A DNA stretch of 64,000 nt from Colocasia esculenta (taxonomy: Eukaryota; Streptophyta; Magnoliopsida; Alismatales; Araceae): the NCBI GenBank assembly GCA_014218235.1, contig CM024759.1:71774042-71838041 (forward strand), read 5' to 3'. Below are positions 55,965 to 64,000 of the stretch, in pieces; position 1 is the first letter of the stretch; each line of letters begins with the position of its first letter. Both the position numbers and the translations under genes were made by a program. The notes under the pieces were generated by a model. That model ran no database searches. It was not told the DNA's origin and saw nothing but the letters and a program-made list of their open reading frames with translations.

Positions 55965-57085
55965 CTTACCAATGTCCCTTTTTCCATTGTTATGGATGAA
56001 GCAAGGACATCCAAATATTCTGAAATGGCTAATCTTGGCTTCTTTTCTTTGTAGAGTTCATAAGCAGTCTTTTTCAGAATTGGCCTGATCATCACTCTAT
56101 TTATGATATAACATGCAGTGTTGATAGCTTCGGCCCAGAAATATCTTGGCAGATCATATTCTGATAACATTGATCTTGCCATATCCAAAAGAGTTCTGTT
56201 TTTCCTCTCAGCAATTCCATTCTGTTGAGGTGTCCTTGGAGCTGAGAAGTTGTGCTCAATTCCTTGATCATCACAGAACTTCGCAAATTTTCATTCTGAA
56301 ACTCACCACCATGATCTGATCGAATAGAGACAATTGAGAATTTCTGATCTTTCTGAACTTTCTTACTGAAGCTGACAAAATTCTCAAATGTGTCATCTTT
56401 GTGCTCTAAAAAGGATACCCAAGTGAATCTTGAATAATCATCAACTATTACAAATCCAAAATTCTTTCCTCCCAAACTGGTAGTCCTCATTGGCCCAAAT
56501 AAATCCATGTGAAGTAGTTCTAAGGGCTTTGAGGTGGTTACTACAGTCTTTGATTTGAAGGAGCTCTTGGTGTGCTTCCTCTTGCACAAGGTCTGCAAAT
56601 GCTATCCAATCTGAAATTTACCTTTGGCAGTCCTTCAACTAGTTTTCTTTTTCTGAGCTTGTTCAGCCCATCCAAGCTGCAGTGGCCCAATCTTCTGTGC
56701 CACAACTCAGTTGATTTATCTTTGCTAGCTGCCAAACACACATCTTGATCCTTGAGTTCATCGAGATATAGAACATACAAATTTCTTTCTCTGTAGGCTT
56801 CAAATATGACTTCACCATCTTTTAAGATACTGCATTTTGATTCTTGAAACTGAATTTGATGGCCTTTGTCACACAACTGGCTGATGCTGATGAGATTGTG
56901 CTTTAACCTTTGACCAGCATTACATCCTTTATGACTGATTTTCCTTTGATGTTCACAGACCCGCTTCCTATCACAGTCCCTTTTCCATTATCTCCATAGG
57001 TGACTGTCCTTCTTCAGCTTGGAGATCAACAAATATCTTCTTGTTGCCTGACATATGCCTTGAGCACCCACTATCCAAATACCAT
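55877..57085 (-). pseudogene. SIRE protease and integrase region
   Basis: The protease active site is 'WYLDSGCSRHMSG' at about 57085-57045. The pre-integrase zinc region is at 56876-56541 ('STELWHRRLGHCSLDGL', 'SICRPCARG'). The integrase core starts at 56598 ('PLELLHMDLFGPMRTTSLGG', 'FVIVDDYSRFTWVSFL', 'IRSDHGGEFQNE'). After a frameshift near 56270 the region with the last catalytic Glu is decayed. 'YFWAEAINTACYIINR' follows at about 56140. Several stops between protease and pre-integrase show this is the most damaged part of pol. Confidence 0.88.
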
Positions 57086-57399
57086 TTGGATGCTCGATGG
57101 TTAACCTGAAAGAACTCATCAAGCTTTAGGTACCCAAATTCTTTTTGGGTCCTGATTGGTTAGTATCATCAACTTTACCTTTTAATATCCATTTTTTATG
57201 TCTTGTTGGGCATGTCATTTTAATATGTCCTAACTTGTTGCAGTGACTGCAGCAGGATAACTTAGTTACTTTTTCTATGTATTTGAAATCAGCTTTGTAT
57301 GCTACATCTTGTTCGGGTACAAATTTTGGTGTTGGATATGTTTTAGGGTATATTATGGTTTCTTCATTATCTGGGGGTGTATATCCTAATCCATTTTTC

Positions 57400-58883
57400 T
57401 TTTTACCCGATCTCCTAGCACCTTTTAATATTAAAGAGTTTTTACCATGGTAAATTTTTCTAGGGTGCTTGCTAGTGTATTGTTTTCTTCATTTAATTCA
57501 TTTACAGTTTTTCTTAAATCATCTGAGTTTTCCTGTTTTTCTAGGTCAGTGATTTTTCTGTTCTTGTCTTTAAATTTTCACATAATAGTTCATTTCTTCT
57601 CTTAAGCTCAACTATTTGTTTTTCTAGTTCTTCGTTTTCAGATTTTAAATCTGAGTTGGTATTTTCGAGACATGTGATATTTTTCTTGCTTAGCTTAAGT
57701 AGTTTACACACTTCTTTATACTTATTGTAGAGTTCATTAAATGCACTTTCCAAATTATCCGAATCTGAGTCATTACAGGAATCGAAAGAAGAGTCAGATG
57801 TTACCTTATCCTCGGTATTCGCCATGAGAGCCAAGTTGGCTTCTTCACTTCACTGCTAGCTTGACTCACTATCTGAGTCACTGCTGTTGTCCCATGCAGC
57901 TGCCATGGCTTTCTTTTTGAATCTTCTGAACTTCTTGGAGCTGTCCTTCTTCTTGTGATCATTTTTCTTTAACATTGGACAGTCTGCCTTGATATGTCCA
58001 GGTTTCTTGCATTCATAGCAAAGTGGCTCATTCCTCTTCTGATCTTTTCCATCTGGTCTCTTGAGATCTTGTTTTTCTTGAAGTACCTCCTACCAGACTG
58101 GAACTTCTTCTTCTTTGCCAAGATTCTCTGCAATCTTCTTGAGAGCATGGCTTCTTCATCATCACTATCTTTGCTATCTTCACTGTTATCTAAGGATTCT
58201 TCTGATGAGTCCCCATTAGCTTTAAGCGCATTTGACTGCTTCTTTCTACTGGAGGATTCTCCTAGTCTTTCCATGTTTATTTCATGGGCCATGAGAGACC
58301 CAATGAGTTTTTCTACTGACATTCTCTTAAGATCATTAGCTTCTTCGATAGCTGTGACCTTTGCCGTCCATGAAGATGGCAGGGATCTGAGAATCTTCCT
58401 TACCATATCTGCATTTTCATGACTTTCCTAGACTTGCTAGGCCATTAGTAATGTCAGTAAATCTACTAAACATTGGGTAATAGACTCACCTGTTTGCATT
58501 TGAAATCTTTCATACTGAGTGACAAGAATGTCAATTCTTGTCTCCTTTACTTTGTCTGTACCTTCATATGTGATCTTTAACTTTTCCCACATTTCCATGG
58601 AGGATTTGCATGCTGAAACTCTGTTGAACTCTTTCTTGCTTAGAGCACAACATAGAATGCTCTTAGCTTTACAGTTCAAGGAGATTTTTTTTCTATCTTC
58701 ATCTGTCCATTGTGCTTTCTCATTTGTGACGACCAGATCACCTTCTTCCACTATTGACCAGATTTGATAATCGTGGCCTTGTAGAAAGTATTCCATCCTG
58801 GTCTTCCAATACGTATAATCTTCACCATCGAACAAAGGAGGTCTGTTGACAGACTGACCTTCGAAGTGACTTTGGGCTGCCAT
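57400..58883 (-). pseudogene. SIRE gag
   Basis: ATG 58883. 'NRPPLFDGEDYTYWKTRMEY' opens a UBN2-type gag, with 'LCCALSKKEFNRVSACKSSM' and 'MWEKLKITYEGTDKVKETRI'. After a break near 58437 it continues at 58406 ('KILRSLPSSWTAKVTAIEEA', 'SVEKLIGSLMAHEINME') into an acidic/basic stretch and a zinc knuckle near 58020 (another frame). A coiled coil at 57834-57541 ('ENTNSDLKSENEELEKQIVE') is a known trait of long SIRE gag proteins. Three breaks prevent a single product. Confidence 0.88.
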
Positions 58884-58932
58884 TGATCTTTGCTCTTCAG
58901 ATCGTTGGATCTTCTTCTTTGTCGAAGAGACG

Positions 58933-58944
58933 GCTCTGATACCA
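58933..58944 (-). other. Primer binding site of SIRE-like element
   Basis: The minus strand reads TGGTATCAGAGC, exactly complementary to initiator tRNA-Met, two bases inside the 5' LTR. Confidence 0.95.
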
Positions 58945-58946
58945 CT

Positions 58947-61127
58947 TGTTGCCCAGCTAGCTAGCCCAGAGGGGGGGTGAATGGGTTATTAAAACTTCGA
59001 TCTTTGATTAAAACCTGTTTACTGAAAAGATTGCACAACTTAATAACAAGGTTAGAGTTAGAGCAAACAAGATAACAATCACACAAAACACATCCACAAG
59101 ACACAAGGATTTTATCCTGGTTCGGAACTCCTCTCCACAGGAGACCTACGTCCAGTCCCTGAGCAATACCTCAGGATTTTACTATCAAGGGTACAATCCC
59201 CCTTAAGGATCCTTACACCCAGCCTCAACTGGTCTTCCTTCAGCCTGAAGGAACACAACCTGGATACCACCAGGTCTTCCTTCGAGAAGGGAACAACAAC
59301 CACCCTGGATACCACCAGGTCTTCCTTCGTCCAGAAGGGAACAACAACCACCCTGGATACCACCAGGTCTTCCTTCGTCCAGAAGGAAACACAACTAATC
59401 AGAAAAAGGTTGTGAAAACAGGCTTCAGATTCTAGCTTGACCAGCTACAACCTGAAGCTCCTAAGCCCCGAGAGAGAAAGAGATTTAACAAGGTTTTTCT
59501 CTCCAAGGACCACACAGGCTCTTACAAATGAGAAGATTTCTTTGAGCACAGAGAGCTAAGAGCTTTGAACAAGGTTTTTGAGTGGAGGCTTCGCTCTTCT
59601 TCAAAGTTCTAAAGATTGAGAGAGATGGATTCCTTTCTTCTTCTAAAATCAAGCGATGTTGCTCTATCAGTTGTTTTTCTTTTCGTCTTGAGTCTTCTAT
59701 TTAAACTGCTGATTCAAATTCGAACGTTGAAGTGCCCGTTGTCTCTTATCCTTGTGTACGTTAGACTGGTTACTGAGGAAGCTTCTGATCGTCAGTCTTT
59801 TATCCTGGTGTACACGCCAAAGAGATGTCATAGAACTTTGTATCTTGTGTCCAACGTTGTCCAGATGAGTCTTGTCAGATATCTGTAAGCATATCATCAA
59901 TAAAGAGAAGACAGCTAGGACTGCTGTCTATTGTTAGTTGAGATGGAACAGATATTGCAGTATATAGCAAAGCTCCTTTCTGTCCAAGAAAAAGTACGTA
60001 GACAGAGTAGCATAGAAATGGAAGATATTGTCTGCATGCATGGGAGATACGATCGGAGAGCATTTAATGCATAGCAGTCAACGGACAAGATATGACTTTG
60101 ACTTTTCAACGCTATTAAAAAGCATTATACTGATGCATCAAGAAATTCGATAAAGAGAATCTTGCTGACTTCATAACTTATGAAATCGTTATGATTATAG
60201 CAAGTCGTTATGAACTGTAAAGAAATCGTTGTGATAACTTATGAAGTCGTTGCGCGTTCTAAAGAAATCGTTGCAAGAAATCGTTATGACTAATAAAGAA
60301 GTCGTTACGCGAAATCGTTATGACTAATAAAGAAATCGTATGATACTTATGAAGTCGTTGCGCGTTCTAAAGAATCGTTGCGCAAATCGTTATGACTAAT
60401 AAGAAGTCGTTACGCGAAATCGTTATGACTAATAAAGAATCGTTACGCGAAATCGTTATGACTAAAAAGAAGTCGTTACGCGAAATCGTTATGACTTCTA
60501 AAGAAATCGTTACGGCTAGAGAGTCGTTGCGATTCTAAAGAAATCGTTACGCGCTCTAAAGAATCGTTACGGCTAGAGAGTCGTTGCGAGTTCTAAAGAA
60601 ATCGTTACGAGGTCTAAAGAAGTCGTTACGGCTAGAGAGTCGTTGCGAGTTCTAAAGAAATCGTTACGAGGTCTAAAGAATCGTTACGGCTAGAGAGTCG
60701 TTGCGAGTTCTAAAGAAATCGTTACGAGGTCTAAAGAAGTCGTACGGCTAGAGAGTCGTTGCGAGTTCTAAAGAAATCGTTACGAGGTCTAAAGAAGTCG
60801 TTACGGCTAGAGAGTCGTTGCGAGTTCTAAAGAAATCGTTACGAGGTCTAAAGAAGTCGTTACGGCTAGAGAGTCGTTGCGGGTTCTAAAGAAATCGTTA
60901 CGGTAACGATTCGAGTGTTCCGGTCAAAGAGGAAGTCGTTCTGCTTATCAAAGAAGTCGTTACAGGGACTTAGATAGAAATGATGGGACTTACCAGATTG
61001 TCTTGATCTTTCATTTTTCTTTTGCTTCCTGTTCTCAAGCTCAAGAATCCATTAGTGTTTTTTGTTAATCATCAAAATTAATATATAATAAATGGAAATA
61101 TTTATTATGGGGACAGTTTGGTCATCA
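58947..61127 (-). repeat. 5' LTR of SIRE-like element
   Basis: 2181 bp, TGTTGCCCAGCTAGC...GGTCATCA. Its internal repeat zones at 59248-59390 and 60180-60910 differ in copy number and in single-base losses from the left LTR. The flanking unique parts are almost identical. Confidence 0.96.
60180..60910. repeat. TCGTTACG minisatellite in SIRE LTR (right copy)
   Basis: The same 59-bp and shorter units as at 49130-49860. Several units have lost a G before TCGTT (for example 'aaagaatcgttacgg'). 'Gaggtctaaagaa' is the prevalent variant here, while 'gagctctaaagaa' prevails in the left copy. Confidence 0.95.
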
Positions 61128-61132
61128 CCCTC

Positions 61133-61904
61133 CGGTTTGGTTGGGAAACCCCTTCTAGTGTGTGGAAGGTGCCTCTAAACTTGCCTAGAGTGTATGGGAA
61201 GTGTTTGTAACATGCAAATATTCAAGTACGAGGTAAGGAAAGAGAGGAAGAGGAAGGAGTTGATCTCGTTTTGGCGTTGTTGGCTCCTTGTATGGCTCCT
61301 CCAGCTCCAAAAGAACCCTTCTAGACGCCAAATGAAGAGAGAAGGAGAGGATGAATTGTGGAAGGTAGGGTGTAAGTTTCTCTCCTTCTCTCAATGTGGC
61401 GCATCTGGACGTCCAGCCTCTTCCCCTTTGCTTCAGAAGGCCAAGGACTGTTATATAGACATGAGCTCGGGGTTGAGATCCTGACTCAGTGTGAAGAAAC
61501 ACACTTGCATACTTGGCAATCCATGCATTAAGGTCCACCAATGGGGTAGAGCCAAGTGGGATTTGTACGGTCAAATGGGGTGCCTAGGTGCCATATGCCC
61601 GTTGGGAACGGCTTACATGGGTTGCATGCCGAGGAGAATGGTGCAAGATTGGGCTGGAATCTCGGGGTAGTTGCGCAGACCAGATAACCTGTTGACGTCA
61701 GCAATCTTACCGCTAACCGCATGCAGACATCCATGGATGTGGACAGCCAACTTTGGTCAACGTCCAGGGGGATTGCCGCCAACCAGTAGTCGGCGGCCAT
61801 CGATGCTGCCGTCTACATGGTATCCGAGGCTGGTCAACAAATGGTCAAACGAGGCTTAATGGGCCAAAGAGCCTACGGGAGATGGGCCAAAACTCGCATC
61901 TACA
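61133..61904 (-). repeat. 5' LTR of Tat element, right part
   Basis: Resumes the LTR interrupted at 47897: 'ggtttggttgggaaaccccttctag' matches 35452 onward, up to the end '...catctaca'. It contains the three-unit palindrome array at 61728-61811. Unit 1 has lost its first CpG (CATCC for CGTCC). Several single-base deletions relative to the left LTR are visible. Confidence 0.92.
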
Positions 61905-62880
61905 ATGCACTCAGTAGAAAGCCAATAGCACCTTATCTTGTTTAGTCATTGGTGAGATGGCAACTATTAGAGCATTTTGCCAGTCTTGATTTAATATTGA
62001 GCAGAGACGTGATCAGGTATTAGTGGCTAACCTTAGAGCTCAACCCGACATCTTTGTCGAGATCAGGGAGTAGCAAGCAAATGATCCATTCTTAATTAGA
62101 GTTAAGGGAACCCTAGCTGACCGACCAGATTTCTCCATCATGGAGGATGGAGGTTATTTTTCAAGGAGGACCTGTGTACCTAGCAATGAAGAGTTGAAAA
62201 GAAAGCTGATGGACGAATCCCACAAGACTAAATACGCCATTCACCCTGGCGCACCAAGATGTACCAGAACATGAAAAGGTCATTTTGGTGACCCAAGATG
62301 AAGCGGTGAGGTGGCTGAGCATGCCGCGCACTGCCTTACTTATCAGCAGGTAAAACCAGAACATCATCGTCCTACAGGTGTACTTAGACCCCTGGACATA
62401 CCTGAATGGAAGTGGGAGAGTATTGGCATGGACTTCATCTTGGTTTACCCTGAACTCGTGGTGGACTCGATGCTATCTGGGTCATTGTGGACCGATTGAC
62501 TAAGTCTGCACATTTCCTAGCAATCAAAAGTACCTAGAGTGTGGACGTACTTGCAGCCCTGTATGTAAAGGAGATAGTGAGACTACATGGAGTTCCAGTG
62601 TCCATAGTCTCATATCGTGACCCCAGATTCACTTCAACATTCTGGAAGGGACTTTAGACTACTTTAGGCACCAAACTCAATTTTAGCACAGCATTCCACC
62701 CACAGATAGATGGACAGACAGAAAGAAATAATCAGATCGTGGAGGATATGCTACGAGCCTGCACCATAGATTTTAAGGGTACTGGAATGAGCAATTGTCA
62801 CTAATAGAATTCGCCTACAATAACAGCTACCAGGCCAGCATCAGATGGCACCATTTGAAGCACTTACAGAAGAAGCTGTA
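61905..62880 (+). pseudogene. Integrase remnant, element B (continued)
   Basis: Begins 'LSRKPIAPYLV', completing the RNase H end cut at 34979. Integrase pieces follow in several frames: 'HHRPTGVLRPLDIPEWKWES' and 'IGMDFILVYPE' at about 62360-62450 (catalytic-core entry), the target-binding stretch near 62580-62640, and 'LIEFAYNNSYQASI' at about 62800-62840. Numerous frameshifts make it the most decayed part of element B. Confidence 0.85.
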
Positions 62881-62882
62881 GA

Positions 62883-63530
62883 TTGCCAGTCTGCTGGAAT
62901 GAGTTAGGCGAACAACAATGGCCAGGACCAGATATGGTACAGAACACCAACAGAGACATACAGATCATCAGGGACAGGATTAAAATAGCTCAGTCCAGGC
63001 AGAAGAGCTATGCAGACAAGATAAGAAGGGACTTAGAATTCCAAACTGGAGACCATGTGCTGCTTAAGGTATCCCCGACTAGAGGATTTCAAAGGTTTGG
63101 GATGAAAGGAAAGTTAAGGCCAAGATTCATAGGACCATTTGAAGTACTGGAAAAAGTAGGCAAGGTGGCGTATTGTCTAGCATTACCGACTAAGTTTTCC
63201 TCCGTACACAATATTTTCCATGTGTCAATGCTAAGGAAGTATGTGTACGATCCATCACATGTAATCAGTTATGATGATATAATTATAAACAAAGATATGA
63301 CCAATGAAGAGAAGCCGGTAAGAATCTTGGACAAGAAGATACAGCAGCTTCGGAACCGACCCATATCTATGGTCAAGATACTATGGAGAAATCATGAAGT
63401 TGAAGAAGCCACATGGGAACCTGAAGCAACAATGCGACAAAATTACCCGGAGCTATTCAGTAAGTCATTCTTCCTCTTACGATCATATGAATTTAGAGAC
63501 CAAATTCTTTTTAAGAGGGGGAGGATGTAG
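62883..63530 (+). pseudogene. Integrase C-terminus and chromodomain, element B
   Basis: Open for 215 codons. 'SRQKSYADKIRRDLEFQTGD' and 'KLRPRFIGPFEVLEKVGKVA' form the integrase C-terminal module, then 'VHNIFHVSMLRKYVYDPSHV'. A chromodomain follows ('KPVRILDKKIQQLRNRPISM', 'ILWRNHEVEEATWEPE') at about 63310-63450. The chromodomain assigns B to the chromoviruses (Tekay-like). The upstream polyprotein is broken, so it is not expressed as a normal protein. Confidence 0.9.
63513..63525 (+). other. Polypurine tract of element B
   Basis: AAGAGGGGGAGGA immediately before the 3' LTR start TGTAGCAACT. Confidence 0.92.
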
Positions 63531-64000
63531 CAACTCTAAATTTTTAATCCTAAATAAAATAAAATTTTAATTAAATAAATATGATAAATATAATTAAATT
63601 AGAACATAGAGGGAATAAATTGAAATAAAGGGAATTTAATCAAAGCCCATTAAGCTAAATTAAAAGATGGGTTATGCTAAGGGTCCAAATATGATTTAGT
63701 AGGCCCCATTGTGAAGAACCCATCTTGGGGTGGGAGATAATTAAGTTAAATTCGTAATAAAAATAGTAATAATTAGTAAAAGGGTTAAGATAATTACTAA
63801 TTAACCTATATATATCGTAAAAAGGAGTCCTAGACTTACCCAAACCCCTTACCCACGAAATTAAACCTCTCCCCAATTCTATTAGGTAGATAAAGGCAAG
63901 AAATAGGGTGATAAAGATGAAAATTCAGAATTTTATGGAAAGGAGGAGTTTTTAGGAAGGAGGAGTCTTTAAGCAACCCAATACACCCCCAATTCATCCC
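63526..64000 (+). repeat. 3' LTR of element B (cut by window end)
   Basis: The first 475 bp match 22296 onward with scattered substitutions and a shortened (TA)n run at about 63808. It should continue about 2.5 kb beyond the window, then a 'gcaag' duplication and the rest of the CACTA transposase. Confidence 0.95.

Larger units (their letters stand above)
47898..61127 (-). mobile_element. SIRE/Maximus-like Ty1/copia element, full length, minus strand
   Basis: Flanked by the direct duplication 'ccctc' (47893-47897 and 61128-61132). The empty site is preserved in the other Tat LTR at 35446-35450. On the minus strand: 5' LTR 61127-58947, primer binding site, gag, protease, integrase, RT, RNase H, envelope-like gene, a further 3' reading frame, polypurine tract, 3' LTR 50086-47898. 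The 13.2-kb length, 2.2-kb LTRs, 'YVDDIIFGST' RT motif and post-pol gene fit SIRE/Maximus. The LTRs are very similar to each other outside repeat-length differences, so it is the youngest insertion here. A few frameshifts break pol. Confidence 0.96.
34980..61904 (-). mobile_element. Tat/Ogre-lineage Ty3/gypsy element with antisense genes, minus strand
   Basis: Flanked by the direct duplication 'atgca' (34975-34979 and 61905-61909). On the minus strand: 5' LTR (61904-47619, split by the SIRE element), decayed pol with RT, RNase H, a second RNase H-like domain and integrase, then a long 3' region and 3' LTR (36241-34980). RT carries 'ACPKDDFPLPHID' and the polyprotein a second RNase H module, both marks of the Tat/Ogre lineage. 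Between integrase and 3' LTR lie two plus-strand gene-like units. No gag or protease domain was found. Confidence 0.92.
22296..64000 (+). mobile_element. Tekay-like Ty3/gypsy chromovirus (element B), host of nested insertions
   Basis: 5' LTR 22296-25287, primer binding site, gag, protease, reverse transcriptase (to 27580, resuming at 34271), RNase H (to 34979), integrase (from 61905), chromodomain, polypurine tract, 3' LTR from 63526 past the window end. Coding sense resumes across both insertions: '...EHEEHLRI' before 27581 continues into 'LHDNKLYVKLSKSEFW', and 'DNVVVDA' before 34980 continues as 'LSRKPIAPYLV' after 61905. The 5-bp word 'gcaag' at 22291-22295 is the predicted target duplication. 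Frameshifts and stops inactivate it. Confidence 0.93.

Overview
This window is nuclear DNA from a flowering plant with a repeat-rich genome. It is almost entirely nested transposable elements around one small host gene. The evidence is plant-type LTR retrotransposons (Tekay-like and Tat/Ogre-like Ty3/gypsy; SIRE/Maximus-like and Tork-like Ty1/copia), a CACTA transposase remnant, a tRNA-derived SINE, plant mobile domain (PMD) coding sequence, and a plant-specific DUF4228-type protein gene starting MGNC. GC-rich codon use in the host gene would suit a monocot, but the species cannot be fixed from this sequence.

Layout. 1-1909: LTR-like fragment of uncertain class carrying a CG-ended palindromic motif. 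1910-6733: a Tekay-like Ty3/gypsy derivative that kept gag but lost all of pol, with a 3.5-kb 3' LTR. 6734-13086: an older Tork-like copia element (minus strand), split by a solo Ty3/gypsy LTR (9393-11930, 5-bp target duplication ctact). 13109-14327: decayed LINE 3' end. 14328-14688: foldback element. 14689-19514: the only ordinary intergenic and genic stretch, with a DUF4228-like gene (17571-17923, one apparent frameshift) and a SINE with a perfect 15-bp target duplication. 19515-22295: 5' part of a decayed CACTA transposon. 22296 to beyond 64000: one large plus-strand Ty3/gypsy chromovirus (element B) that inserted into the CACTA copy.

Element B contains two independent insertions. The first is a minus-strand chromovirus (element C, 27581-34270, duplication ggatc) in its reverse transcriptase. 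The second is a 27-kb minus-strand Tat/Ogre-lineage element (34980-61904, duplication atgca) in its RNase H. The Tat element in turn carries a SIRE/Maximus-like copia element (47898-61127, duplication ccctc) inside its 5' LTR. Coding frames and LTR sequences resume on the far side of each insertion, so the order of insertion is clear: CACTA, then B, then C and Tat, then SIRE inside Tat.

The most unusual content is in the Tat element. Between its integrase and its 3' LTR, on the opposite strand, lie two spliced gene-like units. One (37487-38729) resembles the DUF7745/PMD-related plant families. The other (39308-42143) has seven exons and encodes a PMD followed by a coiled coil. Upstream of both units, in the first intron of the second, and in the Tat LTR lie arrays of an 18-bp imperfect palindrome (CGKCCA, spacer, TGSMCG) repeating every 31-36 bp. 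The same motif occurs near the left edge of the window. The SIRE element also carries an envelope-like gene and a second unrecognised downstream reading frame. Nearly all TE genes here are broken by stops or frameshifts. The Tat integrase is one uninterrupted frame, and the SIRE element is the least decayed overall.
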